A DNA stretch of 64,000 nt from Closterium sp. NIES-65. Its lineage: Eukaryota > Streptophyta > Zygnematophyceae > Desmidiales > Closteriaceae. Numbering within the stretch: position 1 is the first letter of the stretch; each line of letters starts with the position of its first letter. Both the position numbers and the translations under genes were made by a program. The notes under the pieces were generated by a model. That model did not search any database. It saw nothing but the letters and a program-made list of their open reading frames with translations, and was not told the origin of the DNA. This document shows, piece by piece, positions 22,051 through 34,144 of the stretch. The stretch spans positions 37,287 through 101,286 of the forward strand of contig CANXME010000420.1 of NCBI GenBank assembly GCA_948144175.1. Reading direction: 5' to 3'.

Positions 22051-22053
22051 GCT

Positions 22054-23146
22054 TGTTGGTGTAAGGGCCTAATAAACTCAAGCTATTAAGACTTTATCAC
22101 ACTTAAAACCTCTCCTCGGGGTCACCTCCAAGGGTCCTTGGGTGCCTGGTACAAGACCAGCCCCTATCCTCGGGTCCGAGTTTGTAGAGAGAGGGATCAA
22201 AAGGGACTTAGTCAAAACAGCAAGAGTACCTTGAACGTCGCGCAGCGTATCGTGCAGACCGTCGATCGGATTAAGCTGAGAATTTCCTATATCGAAGCTC
22301 ACTCTAAGAGCTTTAAAATAAGCCAAGTTGCCTCGCGAAAAGTTCTGCCATTACGAAGTTATGGCTCGGGCAGTGTTAGCCTAGCGTTGGAGTGCTAGCG
22401 TACTAGCGTTGACTCGGGTAGCATTCCGCCGTCGCACCGCGTAGAAAAGAAATTCCAGCAAGGAAGGAATTCGCTTGAATCAATTTTACTATGTTCAGGT
22501 ACAAACAGAGAAGGAATAAATAGTTCTAGCTAGCAAGGACCTTGGGAATGAACCTGAGAACAACCAGGGATGATCCCAAATAATTCCAAGCAACAGAACC
22601 AACCTGGCTGGACAAAATAGCAGGTGATAGGTTGGTGAACAACCTCTGGTTCTGTTTTTCCAACCTGGGGAAACAACAACCAGGTTCAGGTCCTAAAAAC
22701 AGAACCTGTTTTGTCTTTCCCCAACCAGCCAAATGCTGGTTCCGCTGGTTTCCCCTGGCCCTGTAGCATGCAGATACAGACAAACAACATCCAACCTTCA
22801 CCTAAATTGTACCCCTATAGTGCCTGCCCTGCTACACTATAGTCAACCAAACAAAACAGTACAATTTCGAGTTGGATAGAACTGAATCTGCGCAATCAAG
22901 TAAGTTGAACCGCAAAGCTTCCATCTTGGGTTCCTTTGCGAGCTCGTCCTTTCTGCTTGTACTGTTCATAGCGCATACAATGTTATACCGAAGCGCACAT
23001 TGTGCGAGTACCTGCAAATGCTTCAAGCGAAAATTGCGAAAGCAAACAAACACACAAACATACCATTCACACGCAAATGCATTCGCACACGCATACTCGT
23101 ACAAACAGACGGCAGGATGTCGTGCAATGTGAATTTGCACCCAACA
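22054..23146 (-). repeat. 5' LTR of Copia A copy 1
   Basis: 1093 bp, the same length as 16292-17384 and with no difference seen by eye. It is followed outward by the GTGCT duplication. Confidence 0.95.
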
Positions 23147-23519
23147 GTGCTCGGCGTCCTGAGTCGAGGTCGACGTCGGCCCCTCCTCCGTCGACCACTA
23201 GGTCAGGTCGACCAACAGGTCAACATCACGCCTGGTCGACCAACCACCAAGTCGACCAGCAGGTCTGTCAGTCGAACACCAAGTCAGCTGCCCCCAAGTT
23301 GGCGTCACCAAGTCGACGCCCTCCACAGGTCGACTTCCCAGGTCGACCTCCCTGAAGTTGGCGTCACCCTGAACTCGGCGCCCGTGCAGTGGCCCCCATG
23401 CAGGTCGACCTCCTCGTCAACCAGCTCGCCCACTTCTGCAGGTCGGCTACCTCCCTCACACCCGACCATGAGTCGGCTCCGCCCAAGCGAGGATGGGGAC
23501 AACTCACAACTCCCATTGA
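23147..23519. repeat. GTCGAC-rich degenerate repeat, right part
   Basis: Continuation of 15700-16291 beyond Copia A copy 1. About nine GTCGAC occur in 370 bp, with phrases such as AGGTCGACCAAC and CAGGTCGACCTCC. It stops where Copia B reverse-transcriptase homology begins, near 23520. Confidence 0.7.
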
Positions 23520-24403
23520 CAGGAAGTCAAAAGGCACTTACGTTGACAAGGTTCCCCCTCCTTGGGCGAACATCGTCAGTGGTATGTGAATTTTCAGGGT
23601 GAAGCGGCCGCCGGGTTCTCCGCCTGTCTTCAAGGCGCGCTACGTTGCACGAGGCTTCAGTCAGCGACAGGGAGTTGACTTCTTCCAGACCTTCTCCCCG
23701 ACCCCGAAGATGACCACTCTTCGGGTTCTAATAGACGTCACCGCTCAGCGTGACTACGAGCTTCACTCTCTTGACTTCAGCACTTTTTTCCTACAGAGCA
23801 GCCTGCACGAGGAGATCTGACTGCGCCGCCCACGTGGCTTCACTAGGTCGTTTCCTCTTGGTACCCAGTGGAACGTCCGGTGGCCAGTCTACGGTCTCCG
23901 CCAGGCGCCTCGCGAGTGGCACGACACACTGAGGACTACGCTTGCGGCTCTTGGGTTTGCTCCTTCTACTACTGACCCATCGCTATTTCTACACACCGAC
24001 ACTTCGCTGCCGCCATTCTACATCCTTGTGTACGTTAAGAACTTGGTTTTTGCCACTGCTGAAGCTGAGGCAGTGACTCTAGTAAAGTCGGAGCTGCAGA
24101 AGAAACATACGTGCACAGACCTGGGTGAGCTGCACAGCTATCTTGGCTTGCAGATCACCCTGGACAGAGCGCGCCGCACCATCACCCTGACTCAATCACA
24201 CATAGTGCAGCAAGTCCTTCAGCGCTTCGACATCACGTACTCCTCGCCACTGTCCACTCCTCTGCCTACCGGTCACTCGCTCTCAGCTCTGCCTTTGGAT
24301 GAGTATGTAGAGCTGAGTGGCTTGTATCCAGAGCTTGTGGGCTGCCTCATGTACCTGATGACCTGCACTCGTCCTAACCTTGCTTACCCTCTTAGCATCC
24401 TGG
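23520..24403 (+). mobile_element. Copia B copy 2, left part (reverse transcriptase)
   Basis: This plus-strand Copia B reverse-transcriptase remnant starts in the stretch equivalent to KSTGTYVDEVPPP, runs through the GFSQRQGVDFFQTFSPTPKM block and stops at LMYLMTCTRPNLAYPLSIL, where Copia B copy 3 is inserted (target CCTGG). The remainder resumes at 45088. Upstream parts of the element are not seen. It is broken in several places and is the oldest layer of the nest. Confidence 0.85.
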
Positions 24404-24535
24404 TGACGAGAAGTGAGAATGGAATGAATGAACTATGAAACAGTTGGGTACAAGTACTAACCCTAATTGGGTTGTACCCCTTATGGGCTACCCCACTACA
24501 GCCTACACAAATGTATGAGCTATAATGTTCTGACA
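24404..24535 (-). repeat. 3' LTR of Copia B copy 3
   Basis: 132 bp. Read on the minus strand it runs TGTCAGAACATTATAGC ... CTTCTCGTCA. Next to it on the right is the purine tract, minus strand TATGGGGGTG. Confidence 0.9.
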
Positions 24536-24735
24536 CACCCCCATAGGCAAAGTGGGGGAGAACAAGTGGTCACAAGACCAGTCAAGCAAAGCAAAGCAAG
24601 CTCAGGGTGGATCACAAAGTCACCACACAGTCCAAGCACAAGAGTAAGGCCACAAGGCCAGTTCACATGCAAGGTCATATATATAAAGGTAAAACAAGCA
24701 AGGGCAGGTATAGAAAGAAGACAGTACAAACAAGA
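24536..24735 (-). other. 3' untranslated stretch of Copia B copy 3
   Basis: This holds the Copia B 3' block in reverse complement: purine tract, then the GTGATCCACCCTGAGCTTG equivalent at about 24598-24616, then AACTGGCCTTGTGG and a TATATA run. No gene is present. Confidence 0.75.
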
Positions 24736-27469
24736 TCAAGAAGTGAGCAAGTGAGGCCAGGTAGGCACAAGACCTAGCACAGTACAGAAGCGCTGATGAT
24801 CACAAGGCGAAAGGGCCTTGGTGAAGATATCAACAGTGTTGGCCTCAGAGGCCACGTAGGTGAGGCGGAGCTGACCACGCTGCTGCAGCTCACGAGACAA
24901 GAAGTAGCGGAGAGCAATGTGCTTCATTCTGTGCTCCAGTCTGTGCTCCCGACACAAGGCCAGCATGGCCTTGTTGTCTACGTACAGAACTGGAGGAGAA
25001 CGAGGCGGCTCTCCTAGGTCAATCAGCAGGTAGGTGAGCCAGCATAGCTCCTGTGCAGCCTGGCCCCTGCGTAGATCTCAGCCTCACAGTTGGAGCCGAG
25101 AACAGAGGACGAGCAGGTAGACCGCCACGAAACAGAGCCGGAGCCAAGGCTGAAGGTGTAACCCTGTGACGACCGCTGCGTAGCCTGGTCGTCAGCCCAA
25201 GAAGCGTCAGCATGACCTGTGAGGAGTACTCGACGTCGCCCTCCAAGCACTAGCCCCATGCCCGACGTACTGCACATGTAGCACAACACCCTCTTCGCTG
25301 CAGCCATGTGCTCTGGTCGGTGTCTCCCAGTAGCAACATAGCGTGCCAAGATGCTAAGAGGGTATGCAAGGTCAGGTCGTGTGCAGGTCATCAGGTACAT
25401 GAGGCAGCCAACAAGCTCTGGGTACGGGCCACTCGACTCTACGGACTCATCCGAAGGCAGAGCTGAGAGCGAGTGGCGAGTAGGCAGAGGAGTGGCCTGA
25501 GGCGAGGAGTACGTGAAGCCGAAGCGCTGAAGGACCTGCTGCACCATGTGTGACTGAGTCAGGGTAATGGTGCTCTGTGCTCTCTCCCGGGTGATCTGCA
25601 AGCCAAGGTAGCTGCGCAGTTCACCCAGGTCTGTGCACGTGTGTCTCTTCTGCAGCTCGGACTTCACGTGGGCGAGTCCAGTAGTGTCAGCAGGGGCAAA
25701 GACCAGGTCGTCGACGTACACGAGGATGTAGAACGGCGGCAAAGAGGTGTCGGTGCGTAGAAATAGCGACGGGTCGGCTGTAGAAGGAGCAAACCCAAGA
25801 GCCGCAAGTGTAGTCCTCAGTGTGTCGTGCCACTCACGGGGCGCCTGGCGGAGACCGTAGACTGGCCGCCGGAGGCTCCACTGGGTGCCAGGAGGAAACG
25901 ACCCAGTGAAGCCAGGAGGGCGGCGCAGCCAGATCTCCTCGTGCAGGCTGCCCTGCAGGAAAGCAGTGCTGAAGTCAAGAGAGTGAAGCTCGTAGTCGCG
26001 CTGAGCGGCTATGTGCAGCAGCACCCGAAGAGTGGTCATCTTCGGGGTGGGAGAGAAGGTATGAAAGTAGTCAACTCCCTGCCGCTGACTGAAGCCTCGA
26101 GCCACGTAACGCGCCTTGAAGACAGGCGGAGAGCCTGGCGGCCGCTTCACCCTGAAGATCCACATCCCACTGACGATGTTCGCCCCAGGTGGGGGAACCT
26201 CGTCGACGTAGGTGCCTGTGGACTTCCAGGAAGCCATCTCTGCGTCCATGGCCGACTGCCACTGAGAGGAGTAGGGACCCTCGATCGCCTCAGCGTACGA
26301 TCGAGGAGTCGGGATGTCTGGTGCACCCGGGTCTCCCTCAGGGGTAATCAGCATGGACACGAGATGGGGCAAAGCAGCCGCAAAGCACTGGAACTCCTCC
26401 TGCCTGTCCTCAAGGACGTCCGTGCTAAGAGCACACTCACCCCCGACGGACGGAGGACAGACAGACTCAGACTCAGCATTAAGACTGGCAGCGTAGTCTA
26501 GACGACAGTGAGCAGCGAAGTTGACAAGCTCAGCAACGAGAGCAGACACAGCAGCAGACTCAAAGGAAGGGTCAGTGACGACAGTAGCAAGAAGGCGCGT
26601 GACCGAAGGACTAGCAGCACGAAGGGAGTCAGACTCCGGGTCAGCAAGAGAAGGAAGAGAGGACTCTGGAGGAGACGGCAACGGGACACGCAACGGAGCA
26701 GTGGAAGGACGCAGTGCCATCTGGTGTGTGCCGGGGACCGCAGGAGGACGCGGACGCGCAGTCCGACCACTAGTGCGAGCAGCACGAACAGGTGACGCGG
26801 GACGAGACGGCTCACGACGCTCAGCAAGACCTCTAGTAGGACCAGTGTAGGGAGAAGGAGCAGGTAGAGGGGAGGCGGGCAGTAATTGTGACTGCGACTG
26901 GACACGCGGTGGACACTCTAGGGGAGGAGCAGGACCAGTAGAGGGCGGGAGACCAAGAACCTGCTCCAGGAGCGGAACGAAGTACGGCCTCGGCCGCGCA
27001 GCGCCTCTAGAGCCAGCAAGTACGGCACCAGTACCCCCACCGGCAGCACCAGCGCCAGCAGAACCTCCAGCTCCAACAGCGCCAACTCCAGTACCCTCAG
27101 AAGCACCAGCGCCAGCAGCACCGCCAGCGCCAACACCCCGAGCAGCTCCAGCTCCAGCAGCACCAACTCCGGTAGGACCATCAGCACCAGTAGAAACACC
27201 AGCGCCAACACCCCCAGCAGCTCCAATTCCAGCAGCACCAACTCCAGTAGGACCGTCAGCACCAGCTGCCTCAGCAGCACCCCCAGACGCACCAGTACCA
27301 GTAGAAACACCAGCGCCAACACCCCCAGCAGCTCCAGCTCCAGCAGCACGTCTCAAGCGGCGGGCGAACCACACGCGCAGCTCCTGCGGAGAGAGCGGCT
27401 TCCGCCTTGACGAAGTACCGCCGGCGGCCACACGAGCAGAGCCAGCACCCCCAAGCTCCGCACCCCCAG

Positions 27470-27842
27470 TGTGAGGATCTGGGATCGAGCTCAGAAAAGA
27501 TGATTCAAATCGAATTGAATGATCACCTGGGTACAACACGAGGCTATATATAGGCTCGACAGAAGGCCCCGTAACCAGGTGTTACGCGAAGGTTCCGCGG
27601 GTCGCGAAGCGTCCCGAACAGATCCTTACCAAATTCGGTAGAAGGCAATTCGGTGGCAACTGAAAAGCCAGAATTCGGTGCACGCAACCTAGCTCGGTGC
27701 TATAACTATAATAAAATATAGGAAAGCACCTAGCCTAGGAAATCAAGCAATTCATGCATGCATATAATTATCCTATGCTAGAAATAGCATGATAAAGTAG
27801 AGGCAAGCAAGCATAGCTGGCATAAGCCGTCGTACTCTCACA
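27470..27842 (-). repeat. 3' LTR of the Gypsy element
   Basis: 373 bp; minus strand TGTGAGAGTACGACGG ... CCCAGATCCTCACA. It is uninterrupted and so shows the unoccupied form of the site where LARD 2 entered the other LTR. Confidence 0.93.
27545..27552 (-). promoter_or_regulatory. Possible TATA box in the Gypsy 3' LTR
   Basis: TATATATA lies within the symmetric context GGCTATATATAGGC, about 290 bases into the LTR in its own sense. The other LTR has the same box at 40372-40379. It is a plausible Pol II promoter core, by sequence only. Confidence 0.45.
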
Positions 27843-28383
27843 CGTCCCCCCCTCAAAGCTGGGTGGCGTGAGATACACCCTGCTTGACAAGATAGTCCTT
27901 GAGAGCATGGCGTGTGTTGCCCATATCAGCTTCTGCAACCCAACTGTCCTCAGTGGGGTCGTATCCCTTCCAGCATATCTGGAACTCGAGGGTCTTGCCA
28001 CCGCGGCGCCGATGGATGAGAACGCGCTCGATCTTGTACTCGGGTTCATCCTGTATGAGAACAGGTGGTGGTGGCGGTAGTTGCCGTCCCTGGAACTGTT
28101 GGTTGGGGTCCTTGTAGGGCTTCAGTAGCTGGACATGGAAACCGTTGTGAAGCTTCCATGTATCTGGTAAGCGCAAGCGGAATGTAACTGGTGTCACCTG
28201 TGCCTCAACGAGAAAAGGACCACAGAAGCGAGGCCGGAGTTTGGATGGGAGGTGAGACAGGTTCAAGTTGCGTGTGTCAAGAAGCACCTGATCTCCGACT
28301 GCTACTGAGTGATCTCGTCGCTGACGATCGGCATACTGCTTCTGGGAGTTCTGCATCGTGGTGAGACACCGCTGAGTCTTCTC
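27843..28383 (-). pseudogene. Gypsy integrase C-terminal part and chromodomain
   Basis: Reading from Copia A copy 2 toward the 3' LTR: a GPFLVEAQVTPVTFRL-like integrase C-terminal segment, a proline run, then a chromodomain (EYKIERVLIHRR ... EFQICWKGYDPTEDSWV, about 27910-28050), which in chromoviruses targets integration to chromatin. It is part of the Gypsy element whose integrase core lies beyond Copia A copy 2, and belongs to a broken copy. Confidence 0.85.
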
Positions 28384-29476
28384 TGTTGGTGTAAGGGCCT
28401 AATAAACTCAAGCTATTAAGACTTTATCACACTTAAAACCTCTCCTCGGGGTCACCTCCAAGGGTCCTTGGGTGCCTGGTACAAGACCAGCCCCTATCCT
28501 CGGGTCCGAGTTTGTAGAGAGAGGAATCAAGAGGGACTTAGTCAAAACAGCAAGAGTACCTTGAACGTCGCGCAGCGTATCGTGCAGACCGTCGATCGGA
28601 TTAAGCTGAGAATTTCCTATATCGAAGCTCACTCTAAGAGCTTTAAAATAAGCCAAGTTGCCTCGCGAAAAGTTCTGCCATTACGAAGTTATGGCTCGGA
28701 CAGCGTTAGCCTAGCGTTGGAGTGCTAGCGTACTAGCGTTGACTCGGGTAGCATTCCGCCGTCGCACCGCGTAGACAAGAAATTCCAGCAAGGAAGGAAT
28801 TCGCTTGAATCAATTTCACTATATTCAGGTACAAACAGAGAAGGAATAAATAGCTCTAGCTAGCAAGGACCTTGGGAATCAACCTGGGAACAACCAGGGA
28901 TGATCCCAAATAATTCCAAGCAACAGAACCAACATGGCTGGACAAAATAGCAGGTGATAGGTTGGTGAACAACCTCTGGTTCTGTTTTTCCAACCTGGGA
29001 AAACAACAACCAGGTTCAGGTCCTAAAAACAGAACCTGTTTTGTCTTTGCCCAACCAGCCAAATGCTGGTTCCGCTGGTTTCCCCTGGCCCTGTAGCATG
29101 CAGATACAGACAAACAACATCCAACCTTCACCTAAATTGTACCCCTATAGTGCCTGCCCTGCTACACTATAGTCAACCAAACAAAACAGTACAATTTCGA
29201 GTTGGATAGAACTGAATCTGCGCAATCAAGTAAGTTGAACCGCAAAGCTTCCATCTTGGGTTCCTTTGCGAGCTCGTCCTTTCTGCTTGTACTGTTCATA
29301 GCGCGTACAATGTTATGCCGAAGCGCACATTTTGCGAGTACCTGCAAATGCTTCAAGCGAAAATTGCGAAAGCAAACAAACACACAAACATACCATTCAC
29401 ACGCAAATGCATTCGCACACGCATACTCGTACAAACAGACGGCAGGATGTCGTGCAATGTGAATTTGCACCCAACA
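28384..29476 (-). repeat. 3' LTR of Copia A copy 2
   Basis: 1093 bp, TGTTGG...CCAACA ends. It shares copy-2-specific variants with 34145-35237. Confidence 0.95.
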
Positions 29477-29518
29477 CACTCCCCCTCAGCCTGCCGGCTG
29501 CATCCTCATCATTCCATA

Positions 29519-32500
29519 CTAGTTCATGCTCATTCCACTCATGCGCACACAACGCCAATGAGGCTCATCCGCAAGCCTCTTGGTGAGGAAGTCTGCTGGC
29601 TGCTGGTGAGTCTTGATGTAGATCGGATTCACCGTCCCCCTCTTCACCTCCTTACGCAGCCAGTGCCACTTGATACGCATGTGCTTGTTCAGCCCATGAA
29701 GCACAGCGTTCCTGGCCATCCCAAGAGCTCCCTTGCTATCACAAAACAGCGGCGTAGCAATCTTTTGCTCCTGGCCAATCTCCTCTAATAGCCTCCTCAG
29801 CCAAATCACCTCCTTCACCCCATGGAACATCGCCATGTACTCTGATTCCACGGAAGAGAGTGCTGTCTCCGTCTGCTTCTTTGACCTCCAACTAACCGGT
29901 CCTCCCCCAACTACGCAGATGTATCCTCCCACAGATGAGGAATCCTCCTTCTCAGAGGCCCACGTAGCATCAGTAAAGCAAGTGAGAAAAAGCTTGCCTT
30001 CTCCAAGCCTCTCCCCCTTCTCTTTCAGCACCTCAACCCCTTTCTGCTTCACCTGTGCAGATGCGGAGTATTGAACTCCAATGCTTGGGTGAGAGTTCAG
30101 ATACTCACCACACGCTCAGCTGCATCCACCTGCTCCTCTGATGGATTCTGCACTACCCTAGCCAGCTGCCCAACCGAGAAAGAGATGTCGGGTCTCGTGT
30201 GAACTGCTGCATACAAGAGGCTGCCCACCAAGGACTGAAATTGCTGCTGCTCCTCGGCTTCAACTCCTTCATCCTCTGCAGCTTTCACAAGCTTGAATTC
30301 TGCTGGCAGGGGAGTTGCAACCTTGCGCTCATTCTCAATTCCGTACTTCTCCCCAAGCTCCTTGATGAACTTCTCCTGGTGCAGTTTCAACCACCTGTGA
30401 TCTGGATCCCTCTCTACGTGCATCCCGAGGTAGTACTTTACCTCCCCAAGGTTCTTGCACTTGAAGTTCTCCATCAGCTGCTGCTGCACCTTCTGGATCT
30501 CCTTCATGCTGCTGCTAAAGAGAAGAATGTCGTCCACATAGACCAGAAACAGCACCAGCTTCTCCCCCTCCCCCTTGAGAAAGAGGCTCTCATCACAGCT
30601 GCTGGTCCTGAATCCCATCTCCTCTAAAACAGCTGCCAACTTCTGGTACCAGCAGCGTGGCGCCTGCTTCAAGCCATAGATGGACTTTTTCAGCTTGCAC
30701 ACCCTGCCCGTACCATCCTCATACCCAGGTGGCTGCGTCATGAACACCTCCTCCTCTAAAATCCCATTGAGGAATGCCGTTGATATATCCATCTGGATAA
30801 TGAACTTCCCACCAACGGCTGCATCTGCCAACAAGACACGAAGGGTAGGGGGTTTGGCAGTGGGAGCAAAGATCTCATTGAAGTCCCGCTTCTCCTTCTG
30901 CATAAACCCCTTAGCCACCAACCTACTCTTGTAGATGGTGACCTGCCCCTTGTCGTCAGTCTTGATCCTTAGCACCCACTTGCATTGTACCGCTTTCTTT
31001 CCCTCAGGCAGCACCACTAGTTCCCAAGTCCCATTCTCCAGCAGGCTCTGGTACTCAGCATCCCTGGAAGCTAGCCATTTGTCCCTATCTGGTCCAGCTA
31101 ATGCCTCCTCCATGCTAGCTGGTTCCTCTGGTGCAGGGGCAAGAAAACAGTACGCAGGTTGATCCTCCTCATCCGGGTCATAGCCATGCGGTAGAATCAG
31201 CAATGCCTCCTCGGTCCCAAGCTGCTGCTCCGCTACATCAGCTCCTGCAGTCAGCTTCTTAGTAGCCATACGGGTACGTCCTGGCCTGGAGACGGGTGTC
31301 TCCCATCCCTTCATAATAACACCCTTCGGCTTCTTAGTTTTCCCCTGCTGCTGCTCTCCTCCCTCGGATCCAGCAGCTCCACTAGTGCTACCGCTAATCT
31401 CCACACCATCACCTCCACCAGCAGGTGCCTCCTGCACCTTCTCTTTATCACCACCCTCTGCAGCTGCCTCCTCTCCCTCCTCCCACACACTAGGAGTCAG
31501 GTCCAGCTGCATGGTAATCTGCTCCATCTGCTGGGACACCCTGGCCTCCGGCTGTTTCTCCCAGCTCCCATACATCATGCCCTCAACAAACTTCACATCC
31601 CTGCTGTCAAATAACACACCCTTGGAGGGTTCCCACAGCAGCCATCCCTTGCTCTCAGCAGCCAGCCCCAAATGCACACACCAGATTGCACTCGCCCCCA
31701 ACTTACTGCGGTAGGTCTTGGGGACGTGGGCGACTGCCATGCAACCGAACACCCTCAGCATGTCCACCGGCGGCTTCCTCCCAAGCCACCTCTCCAACGG
31801 CACCCACGAGTCATCCCCAACCTTTGTGAGTACCCTGTTCCTAGCGACGGTAGCGTGCCGAACAGCATGGGGCCACATCAAGTTGCCCAGCCCAGATTCT
31901 ATGAGCAGCGCCCTAGCTGTCTCCAGAATTGTCCGGTTCGCCCGTTCTGCTACACCGTTGGACTGTGGGGTGTAAGCCGTGGTCAGCTCCCTCTGGATGC
32001 CCTGCTTCTTGAGCCAGGCCGTCATCTCAGCTCCAAGGAACTCACCACCCCGATCTGTCCTAATCCGCTTCACCACACACTCCGCTTGCTTCTCCACGAA
32101 CGGCAGCCAATCGTCCCGAATCGTGGAGGCGGCGTGATCTTTCTGCTTCAGCGGATACGCCCACATTAGCCTGCTCCAGTCATCCACTATGGTTAGGAAG
32201 TACCGCTCCCCCTTGTGCCCTTGCACCGGCAGCGGCCCCACCAAGTCCATGTGGACCAGCTCCAACGGCTTTTTGCTCCTGCCAGCCACACTATGGAAGG
32301 GGAAACGGGTGAACTTTGAAAGGAGGCAAATTTCACAGTTATCATCGGGTGGTTGTCCGTTCAGCTTTAAGCCCTTAACGGCTCCATCCTTCTCCAGCTG
32401 CTTCAGCAAAGGCATTGCCACATGCCCCAAACGTCGGTGTGCAGTTGCCCAATCTGTCTCCCCAGATCTGGCCGACACTTTCACACCAACCCCTCCAACG

Positions 32501-34098
32501 GCGTTGCACTCCCCCTGGGATGCAGACCCCTCTCCAGCCTGCCCCCCACCGTGCCACGCCAGCGCCGGCAGCTGCCACATAGATCTGTACACGTCCTTGC
32601 TCTCGTGCAGATCCCAAAGCACCCGATTGCCCAGCTTCCCCTTATAAGTGCGAGCCCCATCCGTGTTGGTGTTCACCCCAGCCTTGCCAAGCTTACGGAG
32701 GGAGATGAGGTTGGCCTTCAGGTCGGGGACGAGGAGAACGTCGTGCAGCACCACCGGCTTGCCATCCGCTCCCTTAAATGCAGCTCGTCCCGCACCAGCC
32801 ACCTTCAACATGTGTCCAGAGGCAGAGCACACCTCATTAATCGGTGCAGCGCGTACGTCGTCCAGCAGGTCCTTGCGCGGCGTCATTGTCCAAGCAGCGC
32901 CTGTGTCCAACACCCAATAGTCCAGGGGGTGCAGCTCTGCTCCAGCCTTAGCAGAGGCGTCTCCTTGCTCCCCCTTGTCTCCCATATGGAAGAATTGGCC
33001 CGCGGTGCGCTCCTTCTTCTTCTCCGCACCGCCGTTGCCCTTTGGGTTGTTGTCGGACGAATCAGCGATCATGTTGGCACCGTTTTTCTGGTTCCTCCGC
33101 GCGCCGCCATCCTGGTGACGATTCTGGGGGGTCCATCCATCGGGTTTCTTATAGCACAAAAACCAGGGGTGCCCTTCCTTCTCACAATACCAGCAACTCC
33201 CTTTCATTTTGCCACCAGCACCCGACTTGCCCCCACGTCCAGATTTTGCACCGCGACCCCAACCGGTACCTCCTTGTTGGTCGTTGGAGTCGTCGTCTTT
33301 CTTTGCACCGCGTCCAGCACCACCGAAGCCACGTCCTTTGCCACGTCGGCTCCCTTGCATCCCGTAGCCGCTGCTGCCGTCGTCTCCACCCCTCAGTTGG
33401 CGGCGACGGAAGTCCTCCTCCAGAATCTTCGTCCGCACCCACTCGAGCGTCCACAAGCTCTGGTTCTGCGGCAGGCTCAATCCGCTCGTAAATTGAAGCC
33501 ACGATTCCGGCAGCAGCGAGAGCATCTTCAAGCACTTTGTTTGCTCCGGGTAGGTGATTCCCGCGGTCGCCAACTTCGCGTAGAGGTCGCGCAATTTGTC
33601 CAGGACAGGTTGCACCGGCTCTCCCTCGCTCAGGCGCAACGCGGACAGCTCCCTCTCCAGCATCAATGTTGCAACAACGGAGGTCGGGGCGTGCAGCTCC
33701 TTCAACACCGTCCACGCCTTCGGACCACACTCAGCCTCCGGCAGCAGGTGCATGACGTGGTGACGCTGGTTCAGCTCCAAACTCTGCGACATCAAGTAGT
33801 AGCCAGCCGAGGCGCGCTCGTCCCAATCTTCCTGAAGGGCGGGGTCACTCGGTCTAGGCTCCTCCCCAATCATTAGTTTCAGCAATCCGATTTGACGGAA
33901 ATAAAGTTGCATTTTCCAGGCCCAATCATCATAGCCCTCACCATTGAACTTCTCGACGGTGAAGTTTTTCAGCACCTCCTTGATCAGCGAGCCCTGGCTT
34001 GTTCGCGCTCCCCTTGGCGCAGAAACACCAGAATCATGGCTGCCGCTACGATCTTGGGCTGAAGTTTCACCAGCTACCGCCGAGGTGTTGCCCGCCAT
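29519..34098 (-). pseudogene. Copia A copy 2 gag-pol region (about one break)
   Basis: The same domain order as the polyprotein at 17427-22007 is visible: gag, CCHC knuckle, protease, GAG-pre-integrase, integrase core, reverse transcriptase with YVDD, and RNase H. It is nearly identical to copy 1, with clustered differences in the linker after integrase. It is treated as a fossil because the frame appears interrupted about once. Confidence 0.92.
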
Positions 34099-34144
34099 AG
34101 CTACCTATATCGAGGATCACTATAACGCAGCTCTGATACCAGCT

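Larger units (their letters stand above)
16292..23146 (-). mobile_element. Copia A copy 1, looks whole and very young
   Basis: 1093-bp LTRs lie at 16292-17384 and 22054-23146 and are indistinguishable by eye, including every translated segment compared. The ends are TGTTGG ... CCAACA, and both flanks carry GTGCT (16287-16291 and 23147-23151). On the minus strand the order is 5' LTR (right), PBS, a 46-base leader, one uninterrupted gag-pol frame (22007 to 17427), purine tract, 3' LTR (left). The copy looks whole and the insertion must be very recent. It landed in the GTCGAC-rich sequence next to Copia C. A sister copy lies at 28384-35237. Confidence 0.95.

Noticed and set aside
25023-27539. 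838-codon minus-strand frame as a single gene
   Set aside because: Its first part is Gypsy LTR sequence running into Copia B across an insertion boundary, so the apparent start and N-terminus are an artefact of nesting.
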